Below are positions 7,919 through 17,103 of a stretch of DNA of 64,000 bases, piece by piece. This DNA is from JAGVSR01 sp033765145. Its GTDB lineage: Bacteria; Pseudomonadota; Alphaproteobacteria; Rhizobiales; Hyphomicrobiaceae. Within the stretch, counting starts at the first letter, position 1. Every line of letters begins with the position of its first letter. Location of the stretch: assembly GCA_033765145.1 (NCBI GenBank), contig JANRIH010000024.1, positions 1 to 64,000 of the forward strand. The letters run 5' to 3'. A model generated the notes under the pieces. It saw only the letters and a list, made by a program, of their open reading frames with translations. It had not been told where the DNA came from and made no database searches. The position numbers were made by a program, and so were the translations under genes.

Positions 7919-10051
7919 ATGGCGACGGTTTTGGCAGGTTCGACGTACCAGGCGGACGGGATCACCGACCGGCCGCAGTACGCCTATGAGGCGCCAAAGG
8001 CGTTCTTCGAAACCGATCCGACGTTCGATGGGCCGGTGTTCGACATCCGCGAGTTCGGCGCCGTCGAGGGCGCTGGCGTCAACAATCAGCCGATGATCCA
8101 GGCGGCGATCGAAGCCGCACATGCTGCCGGCGGGGGCATCGTCTACATTCCGGCCGGCACGTGGGGCGTCGGCATCTCGGCCGACGGCTACGGTTCCGTG
8201 CACCTCATGGACAACGTGTTCCTGAAGGGCGCCGGGATGGGGATCACGTCGCTCCGGCTCATGGACGGGATCAGCCGGGACGTGACGGGCATCGTCCGCA
8301 CGACCTGGAACGAAGGCATCTCGAATTCCGGCCTCGCCGATCTGACGCTCGACGGCAACATGGCCAACACGACAGGCAAGGTCGACGGGTTTTTCACGGG
8401 TCCGCAGCCGGGTGAGACGACCAGGGATTCGGACATCTATGTCACGCGCGTCGAGATCCACAGTGTGTCGCGCTACGGCTTCGATCCGCATGAGCAGACC
8501 GAACGGCTTTCGATCACGAACAGCGTCGCTCACCATAATGGCTTCGATGGCTTCGTGCTCGACTACAACGTCGATGCGCTGCTCGAAGGCAATGTGTCCT
8601 ACGGCAACGGGCGGCACGGCTTCAATTTCGTGACAACGGCGCACGACGTCCTCGTCCAGAACAATACGGCTTACGGTAACGGCGGCGCGGGCTTCGTCAT
8701 CCAGCGCGGCAGCGAGAACATCGACAGCTCGCACAGCATCACGCTTGTCGGCGGTGCATCCTACGACAACGGCCGTGAAGGCGTTCTCGTGCAGATGTCG
8801 CGCGACGTCGTCATCACGGGCATGACGATCACGGACAACGGCCGCGAGGGCGTGCGGATCTCAGGCTCGTCGAACGTGACGGTCGAGGGCAACACGATTT
8901 CCGGCAATTCCCAGAGCAAGCACGACGGGTTCGCCGAAGTCGCAATCCTTGCTTACGACGACACTGCCTACGGGCGCTTCTACGAGGCGAACCACAACCT
9001 CATCGCCAACAACGTCATCACCGCAACCGGCGACGTGATGGCGCGCTACGGTATCGAAGAGCGCTCCGGCGGAACGCTCGGAAACGTGCTCGGCGGGAAC
9101 GAGATCTCGGGCAGCGTGCGCGGGCCGTTCTCGATCAACGGCACGGACTCCTATGTCCTCAATCTCGGCACCGGTGCCGACGACATGCTGGTCGGCAGCG
9201 CCACAAAGGATCTGATCGTCGGCGGTGACGGTGCCGATCAGATCAGCGGGCAGGACGGGGACGACCTCGTCGAGGCGGGTCTCGGCCATGACAACGCGCT
9301 CGGCGGCAAGGGCAACGACAAGCTCTTCGGTGACGCGGGCGACGACGTTCTCAACGGCAACTCTGGGAACGACTTCGTTGCGGGCGATGCCGGCAACGAT
9401 CGCCTCATCGGTCATGCGGGTGACGACCGGCTCGAGGGCGGCGTGGGCAACGACTCGATCGACGGCGGTTCGGGCAACGACAGCATCGCGGCCGATCTCG
9501 GGAACGATACGGTCAACGGCGGGTCGGGTTTCGACACGCTCGACTTCTCGCTCGCGGACGCAAGTGTCTCGGTCGATCTCGTCGCCAAGACCGCACGCGG
9601 CGCCGGAACGGACAGCGTATCGAGCATCGAAGCGGTCACCGGCAGCCGGTACGCAGACAGCCTGATGGGCGACAAGAATGCCAACATCTTCGACGGTGGC
9701 GCGGGCGACGATGTGATTCGCGGCTTCGGGGCGTCGGATACGCTGGTCGGCGGCGAGGGCGCGGACCGGTTCGTCTGGGGCGCGGCCAAGGACGTCATCG
9801 ACAGCGGCGTTTACCTCGGGATGGACCGCATCACGGATTTCCGGAACGGGCTCGACGTGCTCGATGTCAAGGCGCTCATCGGAAAGCAGTCTTGGACGCA
9901 GATCTCGGATGTGGTCGCGACGCGCGATACCGCCGAGGGAACGATCGTTTCGGTCAAGATCGCGGGGCAGTTCCAGGATGTGGTACAGCTCGACGGCCTG
10001 CATGGCGTCGATCCCGCGATGCTCGGTGGCCAGGGCATGATCCTCGTGTAA
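7919..10051 (+). CDS. Secreted AlgE-type mannuronan C5-epimerase with RTX repeats
   Basis: A 710-residue protein predicted to convert mannuronate to guluronate in alginate outside the cell, calcium-dependently. Residues ~40-410 match the catalytic A-module of Azotobacter AlgE enzymes: the GIVYIPAGTW, KGAGMG, DLTLDGN and YGFDPHEQT stretches are all present. With a constant offset of 37 relative to AlgE4, the active-site residues Y149, D152, H154, D178, R195 and H196 correspond to Y186, D189, H191, D215, R232 and H233, all conserved. Residues ~417-535 are GGxGxDx RTX nonapeptide repeats. The last ~175 residues form a C-terminal module also seen in the three RTX proteins at 56-63 kb. There is no Sec signal peptide, fitting type I secretion. 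It lies between aroA and cmk, which are normally adjacent in this order. An extra ~35 residues precede the A-module. Product specificity (GG or MG blocks) cannot be predicted. Confidence 0.93.
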   Translation: MATVLAGSTYQADGITDRPQYAYEAPKAFFETDPTFDGPVFDIREFGAVEGAGVNNQPMIQAAIEAAHAAGGGIVYIPAGTWGVGISADGYGSVHLMDNVFLKGAGMGITSLRLMDGISRDVTGIVRTTWNEGISNSGLADLTLDGNMANTTGKVDGFFTGPQPGETTRDSDIYVTRVEIHSVSRYGFDPHEQTERLSITNSVAHHNGFDGFVLDYNVDALLEGNVSYGNGRHGFNFVTTAHDVLVQNNTAYGNGGAGFVIQRGSENIDSSHSITLVGGASYDNGREGVLVQMSRDVVITGMTITDNGREGVRISGSSNVTVEGNTISGNSQSKHDGFAEVAILAYDDTAYGRFYEANHNLIANNVITATGDVMARYGIEERSGGTLGNVLGGNEISGSVRGPFSINGTDSYVLNLGTGADDMLVGSATKDLIVGGDGADQISGQDGDDLVEAGLGHDNALGGKGNDKLFGDAGDDVLNGNSGNDFVAGDAGNDRLIGHAGDDRLEGGVGNDSIDGGSGNDSIAADLGNDTVNGGSGFDTLDFSLADASVSVDLVAKTARGAGTDSVSSIEAVTGSRYADSLMGDKNANIFDGGAGDDVIRGFGASDTLVGGEGADRFVWGAAKDVIDSGVYLGMDRITDFRNGLDVLDVKALIGKQSWTQISDVVATRDTAEGTIVSVKIAGQFQDVVQLDGLHGVDPAMLGGQGMILV

Positions 10052-10179
10052 GGCGGCGCAAGCGTATGCGCGGCGTTGACGCCGGGTCTCGGTCCCGCTA
10101 GCCGGTGTCTTCAGACGCGGGGCCGCACGTCGCCTTTCACTGACAGGGCACGATCGGGGCCCGCCAGGGGACGGCAGGC

Positions 10180-10800
10180 ATGATCATCGCCATCGATGGA
10201 CCAGCGGCATCGGGCAAGGGAACGCTGGCGAAGCGGATCGGGGCCCGGTTCGGTTTTCACGTTCTCGATACCGGCCTCCTCTATCGCGCCGTTGCGCGTG
10301 ACACGTTGGCGGCCGGATATCGGCTCGACGACCGATGGGCCGCGCTCGCGCTGGCGCGGGGCCTCGATCCCCAAACGCTTGACGATCCGGGGCTGCGCGG
10401 CGTGCCGGCCGGCGACAGGGCGTCGGCGGTTGCAAAAATTCCCGAGGTCAGACTGGCGCTGCTCGACTATCAGCGGGCATTCGCGCGGCAGGACCCGGGC
10501 GCGGTGCTCGACGGTCGGGACATCGGGACGGTCGTCTGCCCCGACGCGAAAATCAAAATCTACGTGACGGCCACACCCGAAGAACGCGCGCGGCGGCGGC
10601 ATCTCGAGCATCAGAGCCGCGGCGAGGCGGTGACCTACGACGAATTGCTGGCCGATATCCGGCTCAGGGACGCGCGCGACAGTGGGCGGTCGATGGCGCC
10701 GCTGAAAGCCGCCGCGGATGCCGTGACGATCGATACGACGCGGCTCGACGCCGATCAGGTTTATCTAGCGGCGCTGGACGTGATCACAAGGCTTCGCTGA
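10180..10800 (+). CDS. cmk: Cytidylate kinase
   Basis: A 206-residue cytosolic kinase that phosphorylates CMP and dCMP with ATP. The P-loop GPAASGKGT is at residues 7-15, followed by DTGLLYRAVA, the LDGRDIGTVV substrate segment and the RARRRHLE/RDARDSGR lid arginines. Its position upstream of rpsA is the usual one in proteobacteria, although a DUF429-like gene intervenes here. It starts 128 bp after the epimerase stop, and no clear terminator separates the two. Confidence 0.96.
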   Translation: MIIAIDGPAASGKGTLAKRIGARFGFHVLDTGLLYRAVARDTLAAGYRLDDRWAALALARGLDPQTLDDPGLRGVPAGDRASAVAKIPEVRLALLDYQRAFARQDPGAVLDGRDIGTVVCPDAKIKIYVTATPEERARRRHLEHQSRGEAVTYDELLADIRLRDARDSGRSMAPLKAAADAVTIDTTRLDADQVYLAALDVITRLR

Positions 10801-10812
10801 GAGAGTGGGCCG

Positions 10813-11592
10813 ATGGCGCAATTCACGCGGTACATCGGCGTCGACTATTCGGGGGCGGAGACAGCGGAGAGCTCTCTCAAAGGGCTCAGGGTGTTCATGG
10901 TCACGGGCTCGGGCGATCCGGTGGAGGTCCCGACGACGCACCCGGCGCGGAAATATTGGGACCGACGCTCACTGGCCGAATGGATCGCCGCCAGATTGTC
11001 CGAAGACACTCCGACTGCGATCGGCATCGACCACGGCTTTTCGTTCCCCGAGGCCTATTTTGAGCGGCACGGCCTCGATCGGTCCTGGCCGGCGTTCCTC
11101 GACGACTTTTGCCGGCATTGGCCGACGGACCAGCCGCATACTTACGTCGATTTCGTGCGCGACGGCATTGCGGGCGCCGGAGCTCTTCGCTCCGGCAACT
11201 CTACGTGGCGTCGGCTGGCGGAGCGCCGTGCAGGGGGTGCCAAATCGGTCTTTCACTTCGACGTGCCGGGGTCGGTCGCAAAATCCACGCACGCAGGGCT
11301 GCCCTGGCTCGCCTATCTCCGCGGGTTCTGTCTTAATGCGCATTTCTGGCCCTTCGACGGGTGGGACGTGCCCGCGGGCCGGTCCCTCGTCGTCGAGGTC
11401 TATCCGGCTCTATGGTCGCGGGACTATGACCCTGGAGACCGGACCGGCGACCAGCACGACGCCCATGTGATCGCCCGGCGGCTCGCCGAGGCCGACCGCG
11501 ACGGCCGGCTTGCTGAGTGGCTCGCGCCCTCTCTGACCGCTGCCGAGCGCAGGGTAGCCCGGTACGAGGGCTGGATCCTCGGGGTCGAGTGA
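10813..11592 (+). CDS. DUF429-like protein of unknown function
   Basis: A 259-residue protein starting 12 bp after cmk and probably co-transcribed with it. Features resembling DUF429 (an RNase H-like fold) are an N-terminal GVDYSG, a central AIGIDHGFSFP, EVYPALW near residue 196 and a C-terminal DQHDAHVIARRL. The spaced acidic residues could form a metal site, but no activity is known for the family. It is not part of the usual cmk-rpsA block, so it is a local insertion. Confidence 0.75.
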   Translation: MAQFTRYIGVDYSGAETAESSLKGLRVFMVTGSGDPVEVPTTHPARKYWDRRSLAEWIAARLSEDTPTAIGIDHGFSFPEAYFERHGLDRSWPAFLDDFCRHWPTDQPHTYVDFVRDGIAGAGALRSGNSTWRRLAERRAGGAKSVFHFDVPGSVAKSTHAGLPWLAYLRGFCLNAHFWPFDGWDVPAGRSLVVEVYPALWSRDYDPGDRTGDQHDAHVIARRLAEADRDGRLAEWLAPSLTAAERRVARYEGWILGVE

Positions 11593-11908
11593 TGCCGTCC
11601 GTGGGATCGAGCCCGGACTTGCGGCCGGGCCGCATCTCGGATAGAAGCCGGCTATTCGACGTCGCCGTCGGATCGATCTTGAGGAAGATCGGCCAATCGG
11701 GCCCGCTCCAGCGCGGGCGGCCCAAATTCGCGTTGGCAGGGCGATAGCGCCCATCACGGCGACATCCGAGCACCCGAACTCTCCCAAACCGGCCGAATGC
11801 CGTCACGCGAGCGCAGCGCCGCTTTCGGGCCCCATCGGTCGTTCCGCAACCCGTCCGGCCGTCTTCGCGACAGGCTGGGCCCTTTCCATTCGTCAAGAAG
11901 GACACGCA
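11593..11908 (+). other. Leader/promoter region of rpsA
   Basis: These 316 bp contain no convincing coding sequence. The region is GC-rich with several imperfect hairpins, for example GGCCCGCTCCAGCGCGGGC near 11698-11718. It presumably carries the rpsA promoter and a 5' leader, where S1 could regulate its own translation as known in E. coli, but I see no recognisable motif. AAGGA lies just before the rpsA start. Confidence 0.4.
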
Positions 11909-13633
11909 ATGACTGCAGCCCTCGCAAAAGAGATGACGCCGAGCCACGACGAGTTTGCCGCGATGCTGGCCGAGAGCCTCGCAAAAGACGATGTTTTCGA
12001 AGGCCAGGTCGTCAAAGGCAAGGTCGTCGGTATTGAGAAGGACCTCGCGATCATCGACGTCGGGCTCAAGATGGAAGGGCGCGTGCCGATGAAGGAGTTC
12101 GGTCTCGGCGGCAAGCCGGGCGACCTCAAGATCGGCGACACGGTCGAAGTCTACCTGGAGCGCGTCGAGAACGCGCTCGGTGAAGCGGTGCTGTCGCGTG
12201 ACAAGGCACGGCGCGAGGAAAGCTGGACGCGACTCGAGAAGCTTTCCGAGAAGGGTGAAAAGGTCAGCGGCGTCATCTTCAACAAGGTCAAGGGTGGCTT
12301 CACCGTCGATCTCGATGGCGCCGTGGCTTTCCTTCCGGGCTCGCAGGTCGACATCCGCCCGGTCCGGGACGTTGGCCCGCTCATGCATCAGCCGCTGCAG
12401 TTCCAGATCCTCAAGATGGATCGCCGGCGCGGCAACATCGTCGTTTCGCGCCGGTCGGTGCTCGAGGAAACGCGCGCCGAGCAGCGCGCCGACATCGTCT
12501 CGCGTCTCGGCGAGGGTCAGGTGATCGACGGTCTCGTCAAGAACATCACCGACTACGGTGCGTTCATCGATCTAGGCGGCATCGACGGCCTGCTGCATGT
12601 GACCGACATGGCTTGGCGCCGTGTCAATCATCCTTCCGAGATCCTCAACGTCGGCGATACGGTGAAGGTGCAGATCATCCGCATCAATCCCGACACGCAG
12701 CGCATCTCGCTCGGCATGAAGCAGCTGCAGTCCGATCCGTGGTCGGCGATCGAGGCCAAGTATCCGGTCGGCGCCAAGCTCAAGGGCACGGTCACGAACA
12801 TCGCGGACTATGGCGCGTTCGTCGAACTCGAACCGGGCGTCGAGGGTCTCATCCACGTCTCGGAAATGAGCTGGACGAAGAAGAACGTGCACCCCGGCAA
12901 GATCGTCTCGACGAGCCAGCAGGTCGATGTGCAGGTGCTCGAGGTCGACCCCGCCAAGCGGCGCATTTCGTTGGGTCTCAAGCAGACTCAGGACAATCCT
13001 TGGGATGCCTTCCTCTCGGCTCATCCCAAGGGCACGGTGGTCGAAGGTCCGATCCGCAACATCACGGAGTTCGGTCTCTTCATCGGCCTCGATCAAGGCA
13101 TCGACGGCATGGTCCACCTGTCGGATCTCGACTGGAACAAGGCCGGTGACGAAGTCATCAAGGACTTCAAGAAGGGCGACACCGTCAAAGCGGTGGTGCT
13201 CGACGTCGACAGCGCCAAGGAGCGCATTTCGCTCGGCATCAAGCAGCTCGGCGGAGATCCGGCGGACGTGCTCGGCCGGTTCAAGAAGGGCGATCAGGTC
13301 ACCTGCGAAGTCCTGGCGGTGCAGGAGAACGGGATCGAGGTCAAGATTGCCGACACGGACCTCACTTCGTTCGTCAAGCGCTCGGACCTTTCGCGCGATC
13401 GTTCGGAGCAGCGCCCGGAGCGCTTCACGGTCGGTCAGAAGGTCGATGCAGCCGTGATTTCGGCGGATAAGGCCGCGCGCCGGATCGCGGTGTCGATCAA
13501 GCAGCTCGAGATCGCGGAAGAAAAGCAGGCCGTGGCGCAGTATGGCTCTTCGGATTCGGGCGCTTCGCTCGGCGACATCTTCAAGGCCGCCATCAAGAAG
13601 CGGAACTCGGAAGACGAGGACGAGGCGGAGTAA
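11909..13633 (+). CDS. rpsA: 30S ribosomal protein S1
   Basis: A 574-residue RNA-binding ribosomal protein that helps recruit mRNA to the 30S subunit. Six S1 (OB-fold) repeats can be followed: two diverged N-terminal ones that bind the ribosome, then repeats recognisable by KNITDYGAFIDLGG, TNIADYGAFVELEPG and RNITEFGLFIGLDQG with the HVSEMSW/HLSDLDW-type ends, and a weaker sixth. Length and domain number are normal for alphaproteobacteria. A 12-bp-stem terminator follows immediately. Confidence 0.98.
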   Translation: MTAALAKEMTPSHDEFAAMLAESLAKDDVFEGQVVKGKVVGIEKDLAIIDVGLKMEGRVPMKEFGLGGKPGDLKIGDTVEVYLERVENALGEAVLSRDKARREESWTRLEKLSEKGEKVSGVIFNKVKGGFTVDLDGAVAFLPGSQVDIRPVRDVGPLMHQPLQFQILKMDRRRGNIVVSRRSVLEETRAEQRADIVSRLGEGQVIDGLVKNITDYGAFIDLGGIDGLLHVTDMAWRRVNHPSEILNVGDTVKVQIIRINPDTQRISLGMKQLQSDPWSAIEAKYPVGAKLKGTVTNIADYGAFVELEPGVEGLIHVSEMSWTKKNVHPGKIVSTSQQVDVQVLEVDPAKRRISLGLKQTQDNPWDAFLSAHPKGTVVEGPIRNITEFGLFIGLDQGIDGMVHLSDLDWNKAGDEVIKDFKKGDTVKAVVLDVDSAKERISLGIKQLGGDPADVLGRFKKGDQVTCEVLAVQENGIEVKIADTDLTSFVKRSDLSRDRSEQRPERFTVGQKVDAAVISADKAARRIAVSIKQLEIAEEKQAVAQYGSSDSGASLGDIFKAAIKKRNSEDEDEAE

Positions 13634-13666
13634 TCCGTTCGCCTGTCTCACTTCGGGACAAAATTG

Positions 13667-13701
13667 GAGCGCGGCGCCACTTTGGCGCCGCGCTTTGCGT
13701 T
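13667..13701 (+). terminator. Rho-independent terminator after rpsA
   Basis: A 12-bp perfect stem (13667-13678 with 13682-13693, AGCGCGGCGCCA/TGGCGCCGCGCT) with a 3-nt loop is followed by TTTGCGTTTC. It lies 34 nt after the rpsA stop codon. Confidence 0.85.
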
Positions 13702-13838
13702 TCTGATCACCGGATTAGCGGCTTCTCTGCGAGCGGGCATTGAACGCGGCCCGAACCTTGCCTACGCTCCGTTCATACTAGCGTTCTATGACTGTCGCGG
13801 ACTTCGCCTTCCGCCGTCGTTCCTGGAGATCCTCTCCC

Positions 13839-14807
13839 ATGTCCCAAGAAACCGAGATCGTGCTTGGCCAGCGGCAGATGCGCCGCCGTCTCAGTCTCTG
13901 GCGCGGGCTTGCCGTCGTCGGCTTCGCGATTGCGGTCGGCGCGCTGGTGTTCGGCAGCAATGACGTGTCACGCCTCGTCGCGGGCAGCCACATCGCGCGC
14001 GTGGCGATCGAAGGCACGATCATGGAGGATCGCCAGCAACTCGAGATGCTGAGAAAGATCGCGGACGACGACAACGTCAAAGGCATGATCCTCTTCGTCA
14101 ACAGCCCCGGCGGCACGACGGCCGGCGGAGAGGCGCTGTTCGAGGAATTGCGCAAGATCGCAGAGAAAAAGCCGCTCGTCGCGCAGTTCGGGACGGTCGC
14201 GGCTTCGGCGGGCTACATCGTCGGGCTCGCGACCGATCATATCGTTGCGCGCGGGAACACCATCACGGGCTCCGTCGGCGTCATCGTGCAGTGGCCGGAA
14301 GTGTCGTCCCTGCTCGACAAGCTCGGCGTCAAGATGAACGAGATCAAGAGCGGTGAGCTCAAAGCCACGCCGTCGCCATTCCAGCCGGCGGACGTCGCAG
14401 GCCTCAAGGTCATGCAGGACATGATCGATGAAGGTTACCGCTGGTTCTCGGGCCTCGTCGAAGCGCGCCGGGGTATCCGGATCGTCGATGTTCCGGGGCT
14501 TGGCCAGGGCCGGGTTTTCTCGGGCCGCGAGGCTTTGTCCCACAAGTTGGTTGACGCGATCGGCGGCGAGCCCGAGGCGCGGCGCTGGCTCGAGGACACG
14601 AAGGGCGTCGAGAAGGACCTCAAGATCATCGACTGGAAACCGGCGGAAGAAAGCGCCTGGGGCGTCACGGCGTCGATCCCGGACGTGGCCCGGGGACTCC
14701 TTGGGGAGGGCGCGGGGCGGCTCGCGGAACTCGCGACCCGCAACCGCGGGCTCGGCACTCTTGGTCTTGACGGGATGCTGTCGGTTTGGCACCCTTCCGA
14801 AAACTGA
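13839..14807 (+). CDS. sppA: Signal peptide peptidase SppA (short, single-domain form)
   Basis: A 322-residue inner-membrane serine protease that degrades cleaved signal peptides. I start it at ATG 13839 (MSQETE), preceded by GGAG, rather than the upstream ATG at 13788. One transmembrane segment lies at about residues 22-40. The S49 Ser-Lys dyad is S123 (in AASAGY) and K175 (in GELKATPSP). The spacing of 52 residues is the same as in the Bacillus short form. ihfB follows after 27 bp, the standard order in Hyphomicrobiales. Confidence 0.95.
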   Translation: MSQETEIVLGQRQMRRRLSLWRGLAVVGFAIAVGALVFGSNDVSRLVAGSHIARVAIEGTIMEDRQQLEMLRKIADDDNVKGMILFVNSPGGTTAGGEALFEELRKIAEKKPLVAQFGTVAASAGYIVGLATDHIVARGNTITGSVGVIVQWPEVSSLLDKLGVKMNEIKSGELKATPSPFQPADVAGLKVMQDMIDEGYRWFSGLVEARRGIRIVDVPGLGQGRVFSGREALSHKLVDAIGGEPEARRWLEDTKGVEKDLKIIDWKPAEESAWGVTASIPDVARGLLGEGAGRLAELATRNRGLGTLGLDGMLSVWHPSEN

Positions 14808-14834
14808 GTAAAAACAGAAGTTTCGGAGAACGCC

Positions 14835-15122
14835 GTGATTAAGTCCGAGCTCATTCAGAAGATCGCCTCGGCCAATCCGCATCTCTATCACCGAGACGTG
14901 GAGCGGATCGTCAACGTCGTGTTCGACGAGATCGTGGATGCGCTCGCGCGCGGGGACCGGGTCGAACTCCGGGGCTTCGGCGCGTTCACGGTCAAGCACC
15001 GCTCGGCGCGGCAGGGACGCAACCCGCGGACCGGCTCGCCGGTGCCGGTCGAAGAAAAATTCGTGCCCTTCTTCAAGACGGGCAAGGAGCTGCGCGATCG
15101 TCTCAACGGCGAGGCGGGCTGA
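14835..15122 (+). CDS. ihfB: Integration host factor subunit beta
   Basis: A 95-residue DNA-bending protein, partner of IhfA. The start is GTG at 14835. The HU/IHF family signature is intact: VELRGFGAFTVKHR, then RQGRNPRTG with the intercalating-proline arm, and a C-terminal FKTGKELRDRLN helix. It probably shares a transcript with sppA. Confidence 0.97.
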   Translation: MIKSELIQKIASANPHLYHRDVERIVNVVFDEIVDALARGDRVELRGFGAFTVKHRSARQGRNPRTGSPVPVEEKFVPFFKTGKELRDRLNGEAG

Positions 15123-15171
15123 TCGTCGGCAAGTTCGACGACGTCAAGACTCCAGAACACGGAGGTGACCC

Positions 15172-15540
15172 GTGGGCGTGATCAAGCGGCTTCTTGCGGT
15201 GCTGATCGCGGCGCCTGCAGCCATCCTGCTCATCACGCTGGCGGTCGCGAACCGGCACTCCGTCGAGATGGTCCTCGATCCGTTTCGCGCCGAGCCGCTG
15301 GTCACTCTCAAGCTGCCGTTCTACGTCTTTCTTCTCGCGAGCCTCATCGCGGGCGTCGTGCTCGGTGGTTTCGCGACGTGGTTTTCCCAGGGCCGCTTTC
15401 GAAAGCTGGCGAGGGTCAAGGGCGTCGAGGCCCGCCGATGGCACAATGAGGCCGATCGTCTTGCGCGCGAAAGGGACCAGAGCGTCGCGGAGCGAAGCCG
15501 GCAGATCACACAGCAGCCGCACCCGCGTGAAGCTGCCTGA
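15172..15540 (+). CDS. LapA-domain (DUF1049) membrane protein
   Basis: A 122-residue protein with a GTG start at 15172 behind GGAGGTG. Two transmembrane helices (about residues 5-27 and 48-70) flank a short periplasmic loop with the NRHSVEMVLDP pattern of LapA-domain proteins. The cytoplasmic tail is highly charged and helical. In E. coli the homologue works with LapB in control of LPS synthesis. Whether that holds here is unknown. Its position after ihfB is conserved. Confidence 0.88.
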   Translation: MGVIKRLLAVLIAAPAAILLITLAVANRHSVEMVLDPFRAEPLVTLKLPFYVFLLASLIAGVVLGGFATWFSQGRFRKLARVKGVEARRWHNEADRLARERDQSVAERSRQITQQPHPREAA

Positions 15541-15628
15541 GTGTCATTCCACGAGTGTTCTCGCGATCCGCGACCACTCCCCCACCCGCCACTTGGCGAT
15601 CCCTGATATTCTCTGATAGTCGGGACGC

Positions 15629-16312
15629 ATGAGAAACCCGGTTCTCGATGCTGCCTTTCTCGCGTCGGCGGCGACAGCGCTCGAATTCGCGAGTGTCGCG
15701 GTTTTCGCCGTGACGGGGGCGCTCGTCGCGAGCCGCAAGCAGATGGACATCTTCGGCTTCGCACTTCTGGCGACCGTTACGGGAGTCGGCGGCGGAACGG
15801 TCAGGGACCTCCTTATCGGAAAGCTTCCGGTCTTCTGGGTCGTCGAACCGGCTTACGTGCTCATCTGCCTCGTCGTTTCGACGGTCGTCTATTTCACGGC
15901 CCACATTCCGCAGTCACGTTACCGCGTCATTCTCTGGCTCGACGCCGTTGGCCTGGCACTCGTCGCCGTCGTCGGGGCGCAGAAGGCGCTGGCTGTCGGC
16001 ACGACGCCCTTTATCGCCGTCGTCATGGGGGTCATCACGGCGGTCTTCGGCGGGATCATCCGGGATGTGCTCGGGGGCGAGAGCCCCGTCATTCTGCGCC
16101 GTGAAATCTACGTGATCCCGGCGATCATCTCCGCGTCAGTGCTTGTCGTCCTTCTGGGGCTCGGCGCCAGCGACGTGGTGGCGGCGGTGTCGGGGTTCGC
16201 GGCCGGGTTCCTGGTCCGCGCACTGGCGCTCGCGTATCGTTGGTCGCTGCCTGCCTATCGCGCGCGACCAGGCAAGGATTATTCGGACGAGTTCCTTCAT
16301 GATCATGACTGA
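15629..16312 (+). CDS. TRIC-type (trimeric intracellular cation channel) family membrane protein
   Basis: A 227-residue integral membrane protein of the UPF0126/YadS-YicG family. It contains two repeats of three helices, each with the glycine-rich kink: TGVGGGTVRDLLIGKLPVFWV and AVFGGIIRDVLGGESPVI (both quoted in part). Bacterial members fold like the animal TRIC potassium channels, and a nutrient-channel role has also been proposed. It sits between lapA and trpF and is not a regular member of that block. Confidence 0.9.
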   Translation: MRNPVLDAAFLASAATALEFASVAVFAVTGALVASRKQMDIFGFALLATVTGVGGGTVRDLLIGKLPVFWVVEPAYVLICLVVSTVVYFTAHIPQSRYRVILWLDAVGLALVAVVGAQKALAVGTTPFIAVVMGVITAVFGGIIRDVLGGESPVILRREIYVIPAIISASVLVVLLGLGASDVVAAVSGFAAGFLVRALALAYRWSLPAYRARPGKDYSDEFLHDHD

Positions 16313-16372
16313 CCAGAGCTTCCGAGTGCGCCGTCCTTTTGCGAACGAGCCCTTGCAGAACGAGTGCGTGCG

Positions 16373-17068
16373 ATGATGGTCAAGGTCAAGATCTGTGGCC
16401 TCAGGGATGCGGCGATGATCGAGGCCGCGGCCGACGCCGGCGCGGACTTCGTGGGCTTCGTGCATTTCCCGAAAAGTCCGCGGCATTTGGCTCTCGACGA
16501 AATGGCGACGCTCGTCGCCGCCGCGCGGTCCGACGGCCGCGCGAAGAGCGTTGTTCTCCTCGTCGATCCGGCGGACGAACTCGTGGGCCACATCGCCCGG
16601 ACCGTGAAGCCCGATTATCTCCAGCTCCATGGTCACGAAAGCCCCGAGCGCGTGGCTCAGATCCGCGCCTCGACCGGCATCCCGATCATCAAGGCCGTTC
16701 CCGTCGCGACCGCCGACAACGTGGCGGATGGGCTCCGCTATTTTGCGCCGGGGCAGTCAGCCGACATCCTGCTGTTCGACGCGAAGCCCCCGCCGGGTGC
16801 CACCCTTCCCGGCGGCAATGGACTCGCATTCGACTGGACAATTCTGTCAGCGGCGCAGGGACTGCCTGACTACATGCTGGCCGGGGGCCTCACGCCCGAG
16901 AATGTCGCCGAGGCCGTCCGGGTCACGGGCGCGCCGATGGTCGACGTTTCGTCGGGGGTCGAAAGTCGAACGGGCGTCAAGGACGCTGGGCTCATCCGCC
17001 GCTTTCTTCGGGCGGCAAAGGGGGCTAATCAAGCGAACGAACGGACGGAGCCGGCAAAGGTATCCTAG
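16373..17068 (+). CDS. trpF: Phosphoribosylanthranilate isomerase
   Basis: A 231-residue TIM-barrel enzyme for the third step of tryptophan synthesis. The start is ATG 16373 (or the adjacent ATG 16376); the GTG at 16364 is less likely. KICGL near the N-terminus contains the general base Cys. YLQLHGHE is in the middle, LFDAKPPPG carries the general acid Asp, and LAGGLTPENV plus DVSSGVE bind the phosphate. It begins the trpFBA set and is followed by trpB after 35 bp. Confidence 0.96.
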   Translation: MMVKVKICGLRDAAMIEAAADAGADFVGFVHFPKSPRHLALDEMATLVAAARSDGRAKSVVLLVDPADELVGHIARTVKPDYLQLHGHESPERVAQIRASTGIPIIKAVPVATADNVADGLRYFAPGQSADILLFDAKPPPGATLPGGNGLAFDWTILSAAQGLPDYMLAGGLTPENVAEAVRVTGAPMVDVSSGVESRTGVKDAGLIRRFLRAAKGANQANERTEPAKVS

Positions 17069-17103
17069 GTTATTCCAGGCGCGCCAGTGCAACAGAGACA
17101 GCC

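Noticed and set aside
8861..10003. 380-codon minus-strand open frame
   Set aside because: Shadow of the RTX part of the epimerase.
12572..13651. 359-codon minus-strand open frame
   Set aside because: Antisense to rpsA, whose S1 repeats are unmistakable.
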